Positions 42,686 to 51,723 of a stretch of 64,000 nt of DNA are shown piece by piece. The notes under the pieces are model-generated. The model worked only from the letters and a program-made list of their open reading frames with translations. It was not told the DNA's origin and made no database searches. Within the stretch, counting starts at the first letter, position 1. Each line of letters opens with the position of its first letter. Made by a program: the position numbers and the translations under genes. This DNA is from an uncultured Lachnospiraceae bacterium (GTDB lineage Bacteria > Bacillota > Clostridia > Lachnospirales > Lachnospiraceae): NCBI GenBank assembly GCA_910587955.1, contig CAJUNN010000010.1, positions 1 through 64,000 of the forward strand, written 5' to 3'.

Positions 42686-43498
42686 TTACAGCACAATTTC
42701 CATCCCCGTATAAAGCTGCACCACAGCATCCCCCAGCTCTTCCCTTAATATGTCAAAGGCTTTCTGCCCTGTGCAGTGGCCCGTGTAGAGCCTCTGAATC
42801 CCGGTTTCCCGGATACGGCCTGCCAAAGCGCGCACCTCTTCCGCCGGGGTCTTAAAAAGATGAAAGCCTCCAACCATGGCATAGATAGAAGTTCCGGGAC
42901 AGGCTTCCTGAACTTCCCGGATAATGTTGTCTACCCCTCCGTGCGAACAACTGCTGAAAATCACAAGTCCCTGATCCGTTTCAAATACCAGGCTCTGCTC
43001 ATGGGAAAAAGAATCCGGCACCAGCTTTCTCCCCTGCCTCCGGTAGAGGTTTACACTCCTGGCAATCTTCTCCAGCCCTTCCGTATGATGGGGAATCAGA
43101 CGGATGCCAGGAAAGAGCTCTTTATCGCCGGACACATACCGGATCCGCTGGTGATATTTTTTCAGGAAGCCCCTGTGAATCCCAATATATTTGTGAAACC
43201 AGCCCTTCTTTCCGTAGCAGTCTTCCCTGCAGCTCTCCTGCAGGTAAAACACTGCATTTTGGTTTCTCGCAAAAAAAGCGCCCATGCCGTCCGCATGGTC
43301 ATAATGGGCATGGGACAAAACGCCAAACTCCACCTGTTCTATGGGAATCCCGCAGGCATCCGCATTTTTCAGGAACCGGCCGGATGCTCCCGTATCCAGA
43401 AGAATTTTACGTCCCTCATATTCCAGATACAAGGACAGGCCCCACTCCGGCTCCAAAGCGCTTTTTGTGAGATTGTCCGTCAAAACTTTTGCAATCAT
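42686..43498 (-). CDS. MBL-fold metallohydrolase (MptA/YycJ-like, dihydropterin synthase subfamily)
   Basis: 270 residues. Metal motif 'SHAHYDHADGM' near residue 62, later His in 'SSCSHGGVDNI' and 'MVGGFHLF', 'YTGHCTG'. This pattern is shared with the family annotated as 7,8-dihydropterin-6-methyl-4-aminobenzene-phosphate synthase-related hydrolases; the actual reaction is unknown. It overlaps the preceding hydrolase gene by 4 bp (ATGA). Confidence 0.85.
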   Translation of the reverse strand: MIAKVLTDNLTKSALEPEWGLSLYLEYEGRKILLDTGASGRFLKNADACGIPIEQVEFGVLSHAHYDHADGMGAFFARNQNAVFYLQESCREDCYGKKGWFHKYIGIHRGFLKKYHQRIRYVSGDKELFPGIRLIPHHTEGLEKIARSVNLYRRQGRKLVPDSFSHEQSLVFETDQGLVIFSSCSHGGVDNIIREVQEACPGTSIYAMVGGFHLFKTPAEEVRALAGRIRETGIQRLYTGHCTGQKAFDILREELGDAVVQLYTGMEIVL

Positions 43499-44022
43499 AA
43501 TACGTTCTTCCTTTCCTGTCCGCTCCCATCCTCCGGACGGAGAAACGCCATCACCGCAGTGTTAAACTTTTCGGGATTTTTGTTGGCAATAAAGTGATCT
43601 CCAGGGAGAAGTACCAGCCTGGAACCTGCAATCCCGCGCTTTATTTCCTCCGTGTGGGAGCCGCGGATCATATCCCTGGTACCCGCAATTACAAGGGTCC
43701 TGGCCTGCACTTTTTTTAAATCCTGCGGTGACAGTTCCGGCTCCAGGACCATCAAGCCTAAAAGCTCTTGATTTCTTTTCGCTTTTGCACTTTTGGAGGC
43801 AAAGAGGCCGGCTATGCGAAAGCCCAGAACAATGGGTATCTGAATCTGGGGCTTCACCCCGCCCGGATTTAAATTGGCTCCGTTCAAAACCAGATTGCGG
43901 ACATATTCCGGATATTTCATGGCAAAAAGCAGCGCTATATATCCGCTGTCTTCCCCGTTTCCGTGGAGCAGAACCAGAGGAAAGCCGCAGCCGTCCTCTT
44001 CATAGTAGCGCTTAATATCCAC
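43495..44022 (-). pseudogene. Alpha/beta hydrolase with internal deletion, catalytic Ser region missing
   Basis: 175 residues versus about 240 for close family members. The N-terminus 'LVLLHGNGEDSGY' (oxyanion-hole motif) jumps directly to 'IALLFAMKYPEYV', the helix that normally follows the nucleophile elbow (G-x-S-x-G-G-N). The cap and nucleophile Ser are therefore absent, while the Asp ('AGTRDMI') and His ('PGDHFI') regions remain. The frame is intact, so a stable product might exist, but hydrolase activity is unlikely. Start GTG at 44022, with AGGAGG upstream. An inactive paralogue with another role is the alternative. Confidence 0.7.
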
Positions 44023-44077
44023 ACGTTCCTTTCCTCCTCTTCTCCTGCTTGGCATCCTTATTTCCGCTTCCTGTTCT

Positions 44078-45052
44078 CTAATTCTGCTCCAGAATCTGTT
44101 CTTCCAGAATCAAGGGAAAACGCGCCAAAGCCTTCCCTTCCAGATTTTCCTTTTGCATAGAAACCCCGGTGATCTGATGATTGTCGTAAGTCGTATAATA
44201 GTAAATACCCTTGTCTGCATTGCAGCAAGAAGTATAAATGGTAATCTCACAGGATCCGTTTTCCAGAAGGCAGCAGCCTCTCTGCTGATCTACGGAATTG
44301 AGAATATGGAAAAACTGGCTGACACTTTCTTTCTCCCCTTCCCCGGATATGGAATTCATCCGTACAAAGGCCGCCCGCACAAACCGGGACTGGGAGGTCA
44401 AATCACCCGGAAGTCCCAGTGCCCCCATTCCGCGGCTGTATGGCTTTCCTTCCATTCCCGGTGCAAAGCCCATCTTTGCCGGACCGGCAGACAGGTTCCC
44501 ATGACTTTCCAGGGAGAAAAGCTGGGTCTCAAAAGGGGGATTGTTCGTGAGAACCCCCACCGGGTTTTCATAGAGCCGAAGTCCCTCCTTAAGGGGCTCT
44601 ACCACCACCGAGCGCTCCCGATCCGAAATCATCCAGTGGAGCTGGGCCAAGGGGTATTTTCCGCGAAACGAAACCTTCAAAAGATTGGCCTTTTCCACCA
44701 ATGCACAGGCTTCTTCCACCGTGGCGCACCGGCTTAAAATCCAGGAAATCCACTCATACTGGGCAAGATTGTCCTTCCCCTCCTTCCGGTCATGATAGAC
44801 CGCATTTCCCACAAAATTCAGGCCTGCCATACACAGGCCCTTCTCGTTCACAGCATCATAATACAAGGGATACCCATCCTCCACATGGGCCATGCCAATC
44901 ATCCCATAATGAGTCTCCAGGATCCCCTTTTCCAGAAATGGAAAGGGAAAATTACGGGGTGTAACCACCACCTCTTCCCCGTAAGAAAAATCATAATCCA
45001 GCGTGCGCCCAAAGTAAAAATCCCTGGTCTGGTACGTGGCTGCCGTACACAT
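44078..45052 (-). CDS. bsh: Bile salt hydrolase / choloylglycine hydrolase family (Ntn hydrolase)
   Basis: 324 residues. Cys2 is the nucleophile (MCTAATYQT), with 'FGRTLDYD' (Arg, Asp), 'NEKGLCMAGLNF' (Asn) and 'LTNNPPFETQL' (Asn) in the expected order. The start ATG at 45052 puts Cys at position 2 and has AGGAG upstream. It cleaves the amide of conjugated bile acids, or penicillin V in some members; specificity cannot be told safely. It supports a gut habitat. Confidence 0.9.
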   Translation of the reverse strand: MCTAATYQTRDFYFGRTLDYDFSYGEEVVVTPRNFPFPFLEKGILETHYGMIGMAHVEDGYPLYYDAVNEKGLCMAGLNFVGNAVYHDRKEGKDNLAQYEWISWILSRCATVEEACALVEKANLLKVSFRGKYPLAQLHWMISDRERSVVVEPLKEGLRLYENPVGVLTNNPPFETQLFSLESHGNLSAGPAKMGFAPGMEGKPYSRGMGALGLPGDLTSQSRFVRAAFVRMNSISGEGEKESVSQFFHILNSVDQQRGCCLLENGSCEITIYTSCCNADKGIYYYTTYDNHQITGVSMQKENLEGKALARFPLILEEQILEQN

Positions 45053-45158
45053 AGAAACACTCCTTTCCGTCGTCATTCTACTGTATACTTTTCCGCAAAA
45101 CCTGTATTTCCATTCGTACCGGCCATCCCTTCTTCATGTTTCCTTTCGCGTTCCTTTC

Positions 45159-46955
45159 TTATTCGAACCCCGGCGTATAATTCATCAATTCCCGGACGGC
45201 TATATCAGGATATGTCTCACAGCTGGTTTCCAGATACAGCTTTAATGTCTCTACATAAAAAACCGTTTCCTCCGATCCGGCCTCAGGATGGCGGATAAGC
45301 TCCGCAATCTCATCTGCATATTCCCGGGAAACTTCCTGCTCAAGGCGGTATTTTTCCAGATACAGTTCACTGGCTATAAGAATGTTTTCCTGCTCTTCCC
45401 TGTCCGCCTCCAAGTACATCGCTCCGGTATAATCCAGATACTTTGTATATTCAAAGAGAGCTACTTCTCCCTCGTAGGCACCCGAAAGATTCTGTCCGAA
45501 ATTCCGATCCATGGTTTCTTTTAAGCTCAGTCCATAGGTATCCGCCTGAGTAAAGAAAATATCTGCCATGGCCTGGGCGTCCTCGGGGTGTTCCTCCGCA
45601 TACTCAACGCCATCCCGGATCTCCTCATTGGTAAGGGCATTTCCCGTGGCTTCCTGGCAAAGCGCCGTATATAAAAGAGCTGCAGTGGCCGCATGGAGCT
45701 TTTCTTCCTCCCCGGCAGCCTCATAATCCCCGGCATTCCAGTTCAGATAAGGATCATAAATGCGGTTGATAATCACATCCAATGACTCCGGTTCCTGATC
45801 GGGATCACACCTTCCTTCGGACACCGGCAATTCTGTGACAGGTATCTTCCCTTCGAGGACTACAACCGGTTCGCTTGCATAGGAGGTTTCCTTTCCCTCT
45901 CCCGGCCGTTCAGAAAAAATCCATAAATTCCAGGATTTCTTATAGGAATCTGGAAGCTGCACCGTGACAGTCCCTTCCGTTTGGGAACTGATTTCAGCTA
46001 AAGGCCCGTAATACCGGAGCGTTTCTTCTCCATCCGTCACCATGGCAGAAAGATACTGGCCCGGTCCAGCAGAAGCATTGCGATAGCTTACGGTGCAGAC
46101 ATCCTCCTCCAGCTCCACAGCCTCAATCTCCACATGCTGAGCCGCAGACGAGAGGACGGGAACCCATTCACCTGATCGCTGTCCCTCCATCCGGGTATCC
46201 GAAAGAACGGAAGATGGACTAAACTTTTCTGCGGCTGCCGCATCCCTAAGGAACACTAGGCAGTCCGGATCCAAATAAAAGGCAGGACGCAGGGCTTTAT
46301 CCAGATATGCCCCAATCCGGTCCTCCATCTCCATCACCGCGCCGCCGGAGGCTACATAGAGATAATGCACGCTGTTTTCCGGGAGCAGCCACCAATCTTT
46401 GTCATAACTTCTCTGTACATAATCATCGGCAGAAAAACCATAGGATTCTGAGATGGCATCCCCATACTCAAGAAGGAAAATTTTATCCTTAGGCATCGTC
46501 TGGGAGCTGTCCTGAAAGATACACAGCATGGCATCCCGCTCTTCCGGCGTAAAGGCGGAAGCATAAAAATCAGCATTCAGATACTCACGAATCGGGCTGT
46601 TGTCCCAGCTGGGGTTTTCCTCCAGATCTTCCAATTTCTCTAATGCAAAGTTCATCCCGCCCCACTCTTCCTGATACTCCTCCGGAATATGATCTGCCAG
46701 AAGAAATATCTCTTCATATCTCTGAAGAATGCGCCATTTGATCCCCCCGTACCAAAGGTAATCGCCGTTCCATTCCTTCTTTTTCTTATAAGAAGGCCGG
46801 TTCACCTCCTCCGTGCCCAAGGAAAAAGCACGGGCTTTGGGGGAACAGCCGGATAAAAAGCAGAATAAAAAAAACAAAAACACCAATGTCATCATTCTGG
46901 AGAAAACTTGTCTCTTTTTCAGAAAATGTTCTTTTTTTCTAGTGAATTTGTCCAT
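45159..46955 (-). CDS. Lipoprotein with DUF6273-like domain
   Basis: 598 residues. A basic N-terminus and lipobox FLSGC (Cys near 37). Residues ~60-285 resemble DUF6273 ('WYGGIKWRILQRYEE', 'SPIREYLNADFYASAFTPEER' in pieces), found in clostridial surface proteins, followed by a beta-rich part and an all-helical, acidic C-terminus (about 400-598). Function unknown. GGGGGAG lies before the ATG. It is single and 100 bp from bsh. Confidence 0.8.
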   Translation of the reverse strand: MDKFTRKKEHFLKKRQVFSRMMTLVFLFFLFCFLSGCSPKARAFSLGTEEVNRPSYKKKKEWNGDYLWYGGIKWRILQRYEEIFLLADHIPEEYQEEWGGMNFALEKLEDLEENPSWDNSPIREYLNADFYASAFTPEERDAMLCIFQDSSQTMPKDKIFLLEYGDAISESYGFSADDYVQRSYDKDWWLLPENSVHYLYVASGGAVMEMEDRIGAYLDKALRPAFYLDPDCLVFLRDAAAAEKFSPSSVLSDTRMEGQRSGEWVPVLSSAAQHVEIEAVELEEDVCTVSYRNASAGPGQYLSAMVTDGEETLRYYGPLAEISSQTEGTVTVQLPDSYKKSWNLWIFSERPGEGKETSYASEPVVVLEGKIPVTELPVSEGRCDPDQEPESLDVIINRIYDPYLNWNAGDYEAAGEEEKLHAATAALLYTALCQEATGNALTNEEIRDGVEYAEEHPEDAQAMADIFFTQADTYGLSLKETMDRNFGQNLSGAYEGEVALFEYTKYLDYTGAMYLEADREEQENILIASELYLEKYRLEQEVSREYADEIAELIRHPEAGSEETVFYVETLKLYLETSCETYPDIAVRELMNYTPGFE

Positions 46956-47079
46956 CGCACAGTCTCCCCCTGTAATCTCGACAATTTTTCTTATTGTATC
47001 ATTGTTCCGCAGAAATTGCCAGAATGTTTTCTATGTCATGGAAACCGTTGCGCTTATTTATAGTCCACGCTTCACTGTC

Positions 47080-47769
47080 TCACTTCCAAGGCCGGGCCTT
47101 TCCCGTCCACCCCTTCTTCTTCCAATATTCCACATCGGCTTCGTTCCATCCCCGCTTCTGCATCTGGCGCATCATTCCAAAAAACAGCCAGGTTTTAAAA
47201 GAAGGCCGGATCTTCCCTTCATTCCGTGTAATCCTCCATGCCAGTTCCGAAATCTTCTTCTCAATCTGCTTTTTCTTCCGGTCGCTGACCCGGCTCCAGG
47301 ACACTGCCGCAACCCCGGTTCCGTAACGGTAAATCTTAGGAACTCCCCAGAAAAACAGACTGTCTGCCATATCCCGGTTGGTGCTTTTCATACCGCCCCC
47401 TGCAGCTGTGGAGATGCAGACTGCCTGCTTGCCAAACATCCGCTCCTCCGGCCGGTGGACCATCCAGCGGTAGCCGTAGTGATCCAGAAAGGCTTTCATA
47501 GCCCCTGTCACATGGTAGACATAGACCGGACTGGCCAGTATAATTACATCCGCTTCATCCAAAGCGCGGGTAATAGGTTTCAGCATTTCATAATGAGGAC
47601 AGAGGGCCTCTGATTTCTCGAAGCAGGAAGTGCAGCCTGTGCAGAAAGCCCCAAAATCCCTGGGCAGGAAAAATTCTGTAAGCTCTCCTTTAAGCTTTTC
47701 CGCCAGCATCCTGGCTATATGATAGGTCGAGCCCTTATGGCTCTGTCCATGGATTATTGTAATCTTCAT
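47080..47769 (-). CDS. Flavodoxin-like NAD(P)H-dependent FMN oxidoreductase
   Basis: 229 residues. The flavodoxin-like start 'MKITIIHGQSHKGSTYHIARML', a cysteine pair 'CTGCTSCFEK' near residue 45 and 'ILASPVYVYHVTGAMKAFLDH' (FMN isoalloxazine loop). The CxxCxxC-like segment suggests an iron-sulfur flavoprotein-like member. I use the ATG at 47769 because 'MKITIIHG' is the family start. Confidence 0.85.
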   Translation of the reverse strand: MKITIIHGQSHKGSTYHIARMLAEKLKGELTEFFLPRDFGAFCTGCTSCFEKSEALCPHYEMLKPITRALDEADVIILASPVYVYHVTGAMKAFLDHYGYRWMVHRPEERMFGKQAVCISTAAGGGMKSTNRDMADSLFFWGVPKIYRYGTGVAAVSWSRVSDRKKKQIEKKISELAWRITRNEGKIRPSFKTWLFFGMMRQMQKRGWNEADVEYWKKKGWTGKARPWK

Positions 47770-47794
47770 TTTTCTCATTCCCTTACTTGTTCTG

Positions 47795-48160
47795 TCAAAC
47801 TACCGTATATCCGGCCCTCTCAAGAACTTCCAGCGCCTTCTCGTACTGTTCTTTTTTCACCAGCACATAATCCGTACGGTAGGTGGATATCACAAAAATT
47901 CCAATCTTTTCCTTGGCCAGCAGGGAGGAAATCCCGGCTAGAATCCCAATCAGGGAAAAATCCAGCTCCCCCTGAATCCGAAAGGCACGCCAGCCCTCCT
48001 CCCGCTTTAAGGTATGTTCCGGTACATCCTCTGTCCGGCAAACTAAAGAAATCTCCTCATCGGTCTTTGCCCAAAAGCAGTATTCCAGTTCCAGATCTAT
48101 GCCGGAAACATCCAAAAGTCTGCAGACGGTAAACTCGCCCCCGATCCTCTTTAACTCCAT
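47795..48160 (-). CDS. ACT-domain protein
   Basis: 121 residues of two ACT-like halves ('FRIQGELDFSLIGILAGISSLLA' in pieces, 'IGIFVISTYRTDYVLVKKE'). Such small proteins bind amino acids, and their roles are mostly unknown. AAGAGGAATG lies before the ATG at 48160, overlapping the flavodoxin remnant end by 4 bp short of its stop. Confidence 0.85.
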   Translation of the reverse strand: MELKRIGGEFTVCRLLDVSGIDLELEYCFWAKTDEEISLVCRTEDVPEHTLKREEGWRAFRIQGELDFSLIGILAGISSLLAKEKIGIFVISTYRTDYVLVKKEQYEKALEVLERAGYTVV

Positions 48161-48172
48161 AATTCATTCCTC

Positions 48173-48399
48173 TTATAATCGCTGCAGGCCTTCTTCAATA
48201 ACAAATCCCGGAACCCTGCCTCCGTAGGAGGGAACGGCGACAACACAGACATCTTCCTCCTGAAATTCATATGCGGAAAATCTACACTGCGATCGCACAG
48301 ATCTATTCCGATACTTTCCTCACAAAACGATCTCATAAACAAACTGCAGACCTTTTCCGTCCCTCCCGTGGGACTAAATGCAAGATGATAAACAGACAT
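48173..48399 (-). pseudogene. Frameshifted, truncated flavodoxin-like (EFR1-type) gene remnant
   Basis: Starts 'MSVYHLAFSPTGGTEKV', the FMN-binding loop of EFR1-family flavodoxin/ferredoxins, with GGAG before the ATG at 48399. After 'DRSVDF' the frame is lost in the TTTT run at 48277-48280 (minus strand). Adding one T restores 'SAYEFQEEDVCVVAVPSYGG', the expected continuation, before a stop near 48173. The rest of the protein (about 180 more residues) is absent. Confidence 0.75.
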
Positions 48400-48494
48400 G
48401 GCAGACTCCTTTCGCATTTTCTTTTCTTCATTCATTGTAGCATAGGGGGAAAATCCATGCAAGATTCACCGGACAGACCTAATAAAAGCGGCAC

Positions 48495-48543
48495 AAAAAA
48501 GAACCGCTGCAGCATTCGCCAATAGCTTATGCTGCAGCGGTTC
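48495..48543 (-). terminator. Terminator of the second acsB gene
   Basis: Minus strand: perfect 15-bp stem GAACCGCTGCAGCAT/ATGCTGCAGCGGTTC (48529-48543 with 48501-48515), 13-nt loop, then six T residues. It lies 37 bp downstream of the acsB stop. Confidence 0.95.
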
Positions 48544-48579
48544 CCTCTCATTTCATCTTCAAACAGGACAGCCTGCTCT

Positions 48580-50715
48580 TTACATAATCGGATCCAGACC
48601 CAGAACCGGATGGCTCTTCTCGTTCAGGAAGGCCATCAATGTTTCTTCATCCGTAGCGATGGTCTCATCCGCAATCATATCGCAGAAATTATCAATGCCG
48701 TATTTCTCTTTGGCAGACTTGTTCAAACGCTCCGCCACATCATCTTTGAGCTCCTTGGGCATCCAGACAATACGCTCAAAGCCGCCTTCTGCACTCATGA
48801 ACTTCTTGGATGCAATGAAATGCCTTCCGTGTCCCATAAAACCCGGAGTCTGTACGCCGCCGCCCGTCATAGAAGCCAGCTCGCCGAAGGTCATACCCAG
48901 AGGAGTCATGCCGGCATACTCGCGGTTGGCAATGATCACGCCGTTGGAGAAGGGCTCGATGCCGCAGATACACTCAAAACATCCGCAGGAGGTCATGGGA
49001 TCTTCCATAATAGAGTACAAAGTCACCTTGGAAAGCGCTCCCTGGGTAGCCTGCTCTACCATACGGTTTACATCCGGGTACACACCCTTTAACTCATCCT
49101 CGCAGCCTTCTTTGGAGATGGGCTGGCAGGGCCCGGTGGGGGTCAGCTCCTTGGTAGCCTTGGCATCCAGCCAGGACACTGCTCCGCAAAGGCCCAGTCT
49201 CTCCGGTGTCACCACACAGCAGTGGGAGGGCGCAAAGGACTGGCACAGGGTACAGGTATAGAATACGTCTACGCTCTCGTCCGTCAGGGATTCCAGCCGC
49301 TGATCTCTGGAAGCATAGGCCGGCATGGCTGTCTGATCCAGAATTTCCTGTACTTTGGCCGCATCCGTAATCATGGTAATCTGGCATTTATCCACAACAA
49401 TATCAAACTCGTCCATAATCATGGCATAGAGAACTTCTGCAAAATGGGTCAGGCGAAGGCCTTTCTCGAAGGCTTCCTTGCCGATACGCACGCGGATCTG
49501 GTTCCTCTGCCCGGTGTGCATAACGCCTTCCATATAGTTAAACCAGGCATGGATTTTACGCTCGATAACGGACTCGAAATCCGCCTGCATCTTAGCCCCG
49601 GCCACCTCTACGAAAGTAGCCAGCGCATAGGTCTGTCCGGCCTCCAGCTCATCCAAATCGCCGCCCACAATGGTAATCTTGTGATCCTCAATCTCTCCCT
49701 CTGCCCGGGTCTGCACCAGCTCGCAGGTGGGCTGCTTATGGGAGCTGAACTCTACCTGCATATCACCCTTACGGATTATCTCGCCCTCAAATGCGGAGGC
49801 AAAGGCAACCGGAATCGGCAGCTCTTTTACTTTAATCTTAATGCTGCGCAGTTCCAGAGATTTCTTTACGGTCATGGCATGATCCGTTACGGATTCCAGT
49901 GCGCCGGGAACCTGATTCTCTCCCAGATCCACGTCTACAACCACCGGGAATCCCAACGCGATGGCGCCTGCGCCCGCAGATACCACCACTTCGTTCAAAG
50001 CGCCGAAGGTATTTACAAAGGCCGGCACTCTCTCTTTGGTATAAGTCAAAAGCCCCGGCAGATCGCCCGGCGTCACATTTCCGAAGATCAGGGCCGCACG
50101 GATAGCAACCGTCACCACATGAATCACGGAAGTCACATCGTGTCCCAGGGGAACAACACGGAAGTCCAGGCCAATCTTCACACCGCCCTCTACACACTGC
50201 TCGATCACGTCGCCAATCAGGAAGGTCATGATGCCCTTGCTCTGATAATCTTTTACCACACTTACTACATTCTCTGCCTCATCCGCTTTGCCCAGCACAA
50301 CGGCCACGCCCGGAATATCTCCTGTTACCAGAGGCACGCCAAGAGAACGGATGATGGGATCGGGAACAAAGCCGATTCCGCTGTCCTCTGCGTAAGGATC
50401 TGCGCTCTCCACATATTTCAGCGCCTCAATAATCTCAGCGCCTACCGCTGTGGCAAGTCCCGCATTCAAAGCCTCTCCCAAATCTTCCTTATTGGTAATC
50501 AGGCTTTTGAGCACGCCCACACAGGCGGGCAGATCGCCCAGCTTGCTCACCTTAACGCCTGTAGCCGCATAGATGGTGGGCAGGAAATACGCCGTATCCG
50601 GCATAGCTACCTTCTTGTCCTCCCCATGCTTTGCAATGGCCTCGTTCACTGCATTCTCTGTAAGGCCTGCAACCGCATTGGAGCCGCCGTAAATCAAATC
50701 TGTCAATACGCTCAT
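48580..50715 (-). CDS. acsB2: Acetyl-CoA synthase, second copy (own transcription unit)
   Basis: 711 residues, full length. A-cluster ligands are present: Cys488 and Cys491 ('CTLCQSFAPSHCC', 'LGLCG') for the [4Fe-4S] part and Cys577-Gly-Cys579 (SCGCFECICG) for nickel. It condenses CO, a methyl group from the corrinoid protein and CoA. Compared with the copy at 54132-56270, the C-terminal half is very similar by eye, while the N-terminal third (CODH-contact and tunnel region) differs strongly. A terminator and a promoter separate it from acsE upstream. The second copy could work as free ACS or under special conditions; that is inference. Confidence 0.95.
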   Translation of the reverse strand: MSVLTDLIYGGSNAVAGLTENAVNEAIAKHGEDKKVAMPDTAYFLPTIYAATGVKVSKLGDLPACVGVLKSLITNKEDLGEALNAGLATAVGAEIIEALKYVESADPYAEDSGIGFVPDPIIRSLGVPLVTGDIPGVAVVLGKADEAENVVSVVKDYQSKGIMTFLIGDVIEQCVEGGVKIGLDFRVVPLGHDVTSVIHVVTVAIRAALIFGNVTPGDLPGLLTYTKERVPAFVNTFGALNEVVVSAGAGAIALGFPVVVDVDLGENQVPGALESVTDHAMTVKKSLELRSIKIKVKELPIPVAFASAFEGEIIRKGDMQVEFSSHKQPTCELVQTRAEGEIEDHKITIVGGDLDELEAGQTYALATFVEVAGAKMQADFESVIERKIHAWFNYMEGVMHTGQRNQIRVRIGKEAFEKGLRLTHFAEVLYAMIMDEFDIVVDKCQITMITDAAKVQEILDQTAMPAYASRDQRLESLTDESVDVFYTCTLCQSFAPSHCCVVTPERLGLCGAVSWLDAKATKELTPTGPCQPISKEGCEDELKGVYPDVNRMVEQATQGALSKVTLYSIMEDPMTSCGCFECICGIEPFSNGVIIANREYAGMTPLGMTFGELASMTGGGVQTPGFMGHGRHFIASKKFMSAEGGFERIVWMPKELKDDVAERLNKSAKEKYGIDNFCDMIADETIATDEETLMAFLNEKSHPVLGLDPIM

Positions 50716-50766
50716 AGTAATTTCCCTCCTTGGGTTTTGGGTATCAATAACCTATATATGGTATAA

Positions 50767-50795
50767 ATTTTATCACTTCTGTATAGGGAAGTCAA
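50767..50795 (-). promoter_or_regulatory. Promoter of the second acsB gene
   Basis: Minus strand: -35 TTGACT (50790-50795), 17-bp spacer, -10 TAAAAT (50767-50772), 52 bp before the start codon. The GC-rich motif sits directly upstream of the -35 box. Confidence 0.8.
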
Positions 50796-50811
50796 TATCC
50801 CCCGGGAGGGG
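50795..50811 (+). promoter_or_regulatory. Candidate operator, shared GC-rich motif, site 2
   Basis: Plus strand ATATCCCCCGGGAGGGG, abutting the -35 box of the second acsB promoter. Same pattern as 28425-28441 and 62151-62165, in inverted orientation relative to the promoter at 28396-28424. Confidence 0.65.
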
Positions 50812-50830
50812 TTTTGTCTAAAATGACCAC

Positions 50831-50872
50831 AAAAAAACGACAGCCGCTCCTTTTCCAAAGAGCCGCCGCCGT
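50831..50872 (-). terminator. Terminator after acsE, ending the main acs operon
   Basis: Minus strand: 12-bp stem (50861-50872 with 50837-50848; two G-U pairs, one mismatch), then seven T residues. It lies 14 bp after the acsE stop. Confidence 0.75.
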
Positions 50873-50885
50873 CTTCGTCTATGTA

Positions 50886-51674
50886 TTAGATTTCCAGATA
50901 GGAATCTGCATACAGATTGTTGTTCTTAATGATATCGCAGGACTTGATGGTCTCCATCAGACGCAGATCGTTGGGGTTCACGATAGCGGAGGTCAAACCG
51001 TTCATCATTGCCATGGCAACCATCGCGGAGTCCATAATCGGACGGATATGCTTGGGCATACCGTTGGAGTTGTTGGAGAGGCCGCCGGTGCTCTGCATGC
51101 CCATATCGGAGATCATCTTAATGAACTCCAGAATCTGCATCTGCTTATCCTGCATGCCCTTGATTACCAGGAACAGCGGATCGAACCACATATCCTCTTC
51201 TACAGCCATGCCGTGCTCCATGCCGCGCTCCATCATGGTCTGCATATACATCATACGCTCGTCATTGTCCTTTGCAATTCCCTCGCCGTTGCACAACGCA
51301 ATAACGATAGCGTCGTTGGCAGCCGCCAGATCGATGTACTCAATTCTGCCTGCCGCGTCCGCAGAGTTTACGATGGGTTTGCCTTTGTCGCGCTTATATA
51401 CGGAAATTCCGGCCTCAATGGCTGCCACATTGGAAGTGTCCAGAGCCAGCGGAACATTGTCAAAGTTGCTCTGCAAAAGCTCTACGGCCCACTTCATCAG
51501 CTCCGGTCCGTCATTCTCTGCCGGTCCGATATTGACATCCAGATAGGTTGCGCCTGCATCCAGCTGCTGTTTTGCACGCTTTAAAATAGGCTCCGGATCC
51601 CGCTCCGTAAAGGCCTTGTTTACAGCGGGCGCTGTGGTGGAAAGTCTCTCACCAATGGTAATAAATTTTGCCAT
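50886..51674 (-). CDS. acsE: Methyl-THF:corrinoid iron-sulfur protein methyltransferase
   Basis: 262 residues, a TIM barrel of the pterin-binding family. Signature segments: 'LDVNIGPAENDG', 'LALDTSN', 'VNSADAAG' and 'SNNSNGMPKH', matching the folate-binding Asp and Asn residues of Moorella AcsE. It moves the methyl group from methyl-THF to Co(I) of AcsC/AcsD. Last gene before a terminator. Confidence 0.96.
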   Translation of the reverse strand: MAKFITIGERLSTTAPAVNKAFTERDPEPILKRAKQQLDAGATYLDVNIGPAENDGPELMKWAVELLQSNFDNVPLALDTSNVAAIEAGISVYKRDKGKPIVNSADAAGRIEYIDLAAANDAIVIALCNGEGIAKDNDERMMYMQTMMERGMEHGMAVEEDMWFDPLFLVIKGMQDKQMQILEFIKMISDMGMQSTGGLSNNSNGMPKHIRPIMDSAMVAMAMMNGLTSAIVNPNDLRLMETIKSCDIIKNNNLYADSYLEI

Positions 51675-51723
51675 GATTGTTCTCCTTTATTCATATTCGT
51701 CCAGACTTGCTGAACTGTTTGAT

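Noticed and set aside
49222..50766. Long plus-strand open frame opposite the second acsB
   Set aside because: Shadow of a codon-biased, highly conserved gene; it also crosses the acsB promoter.
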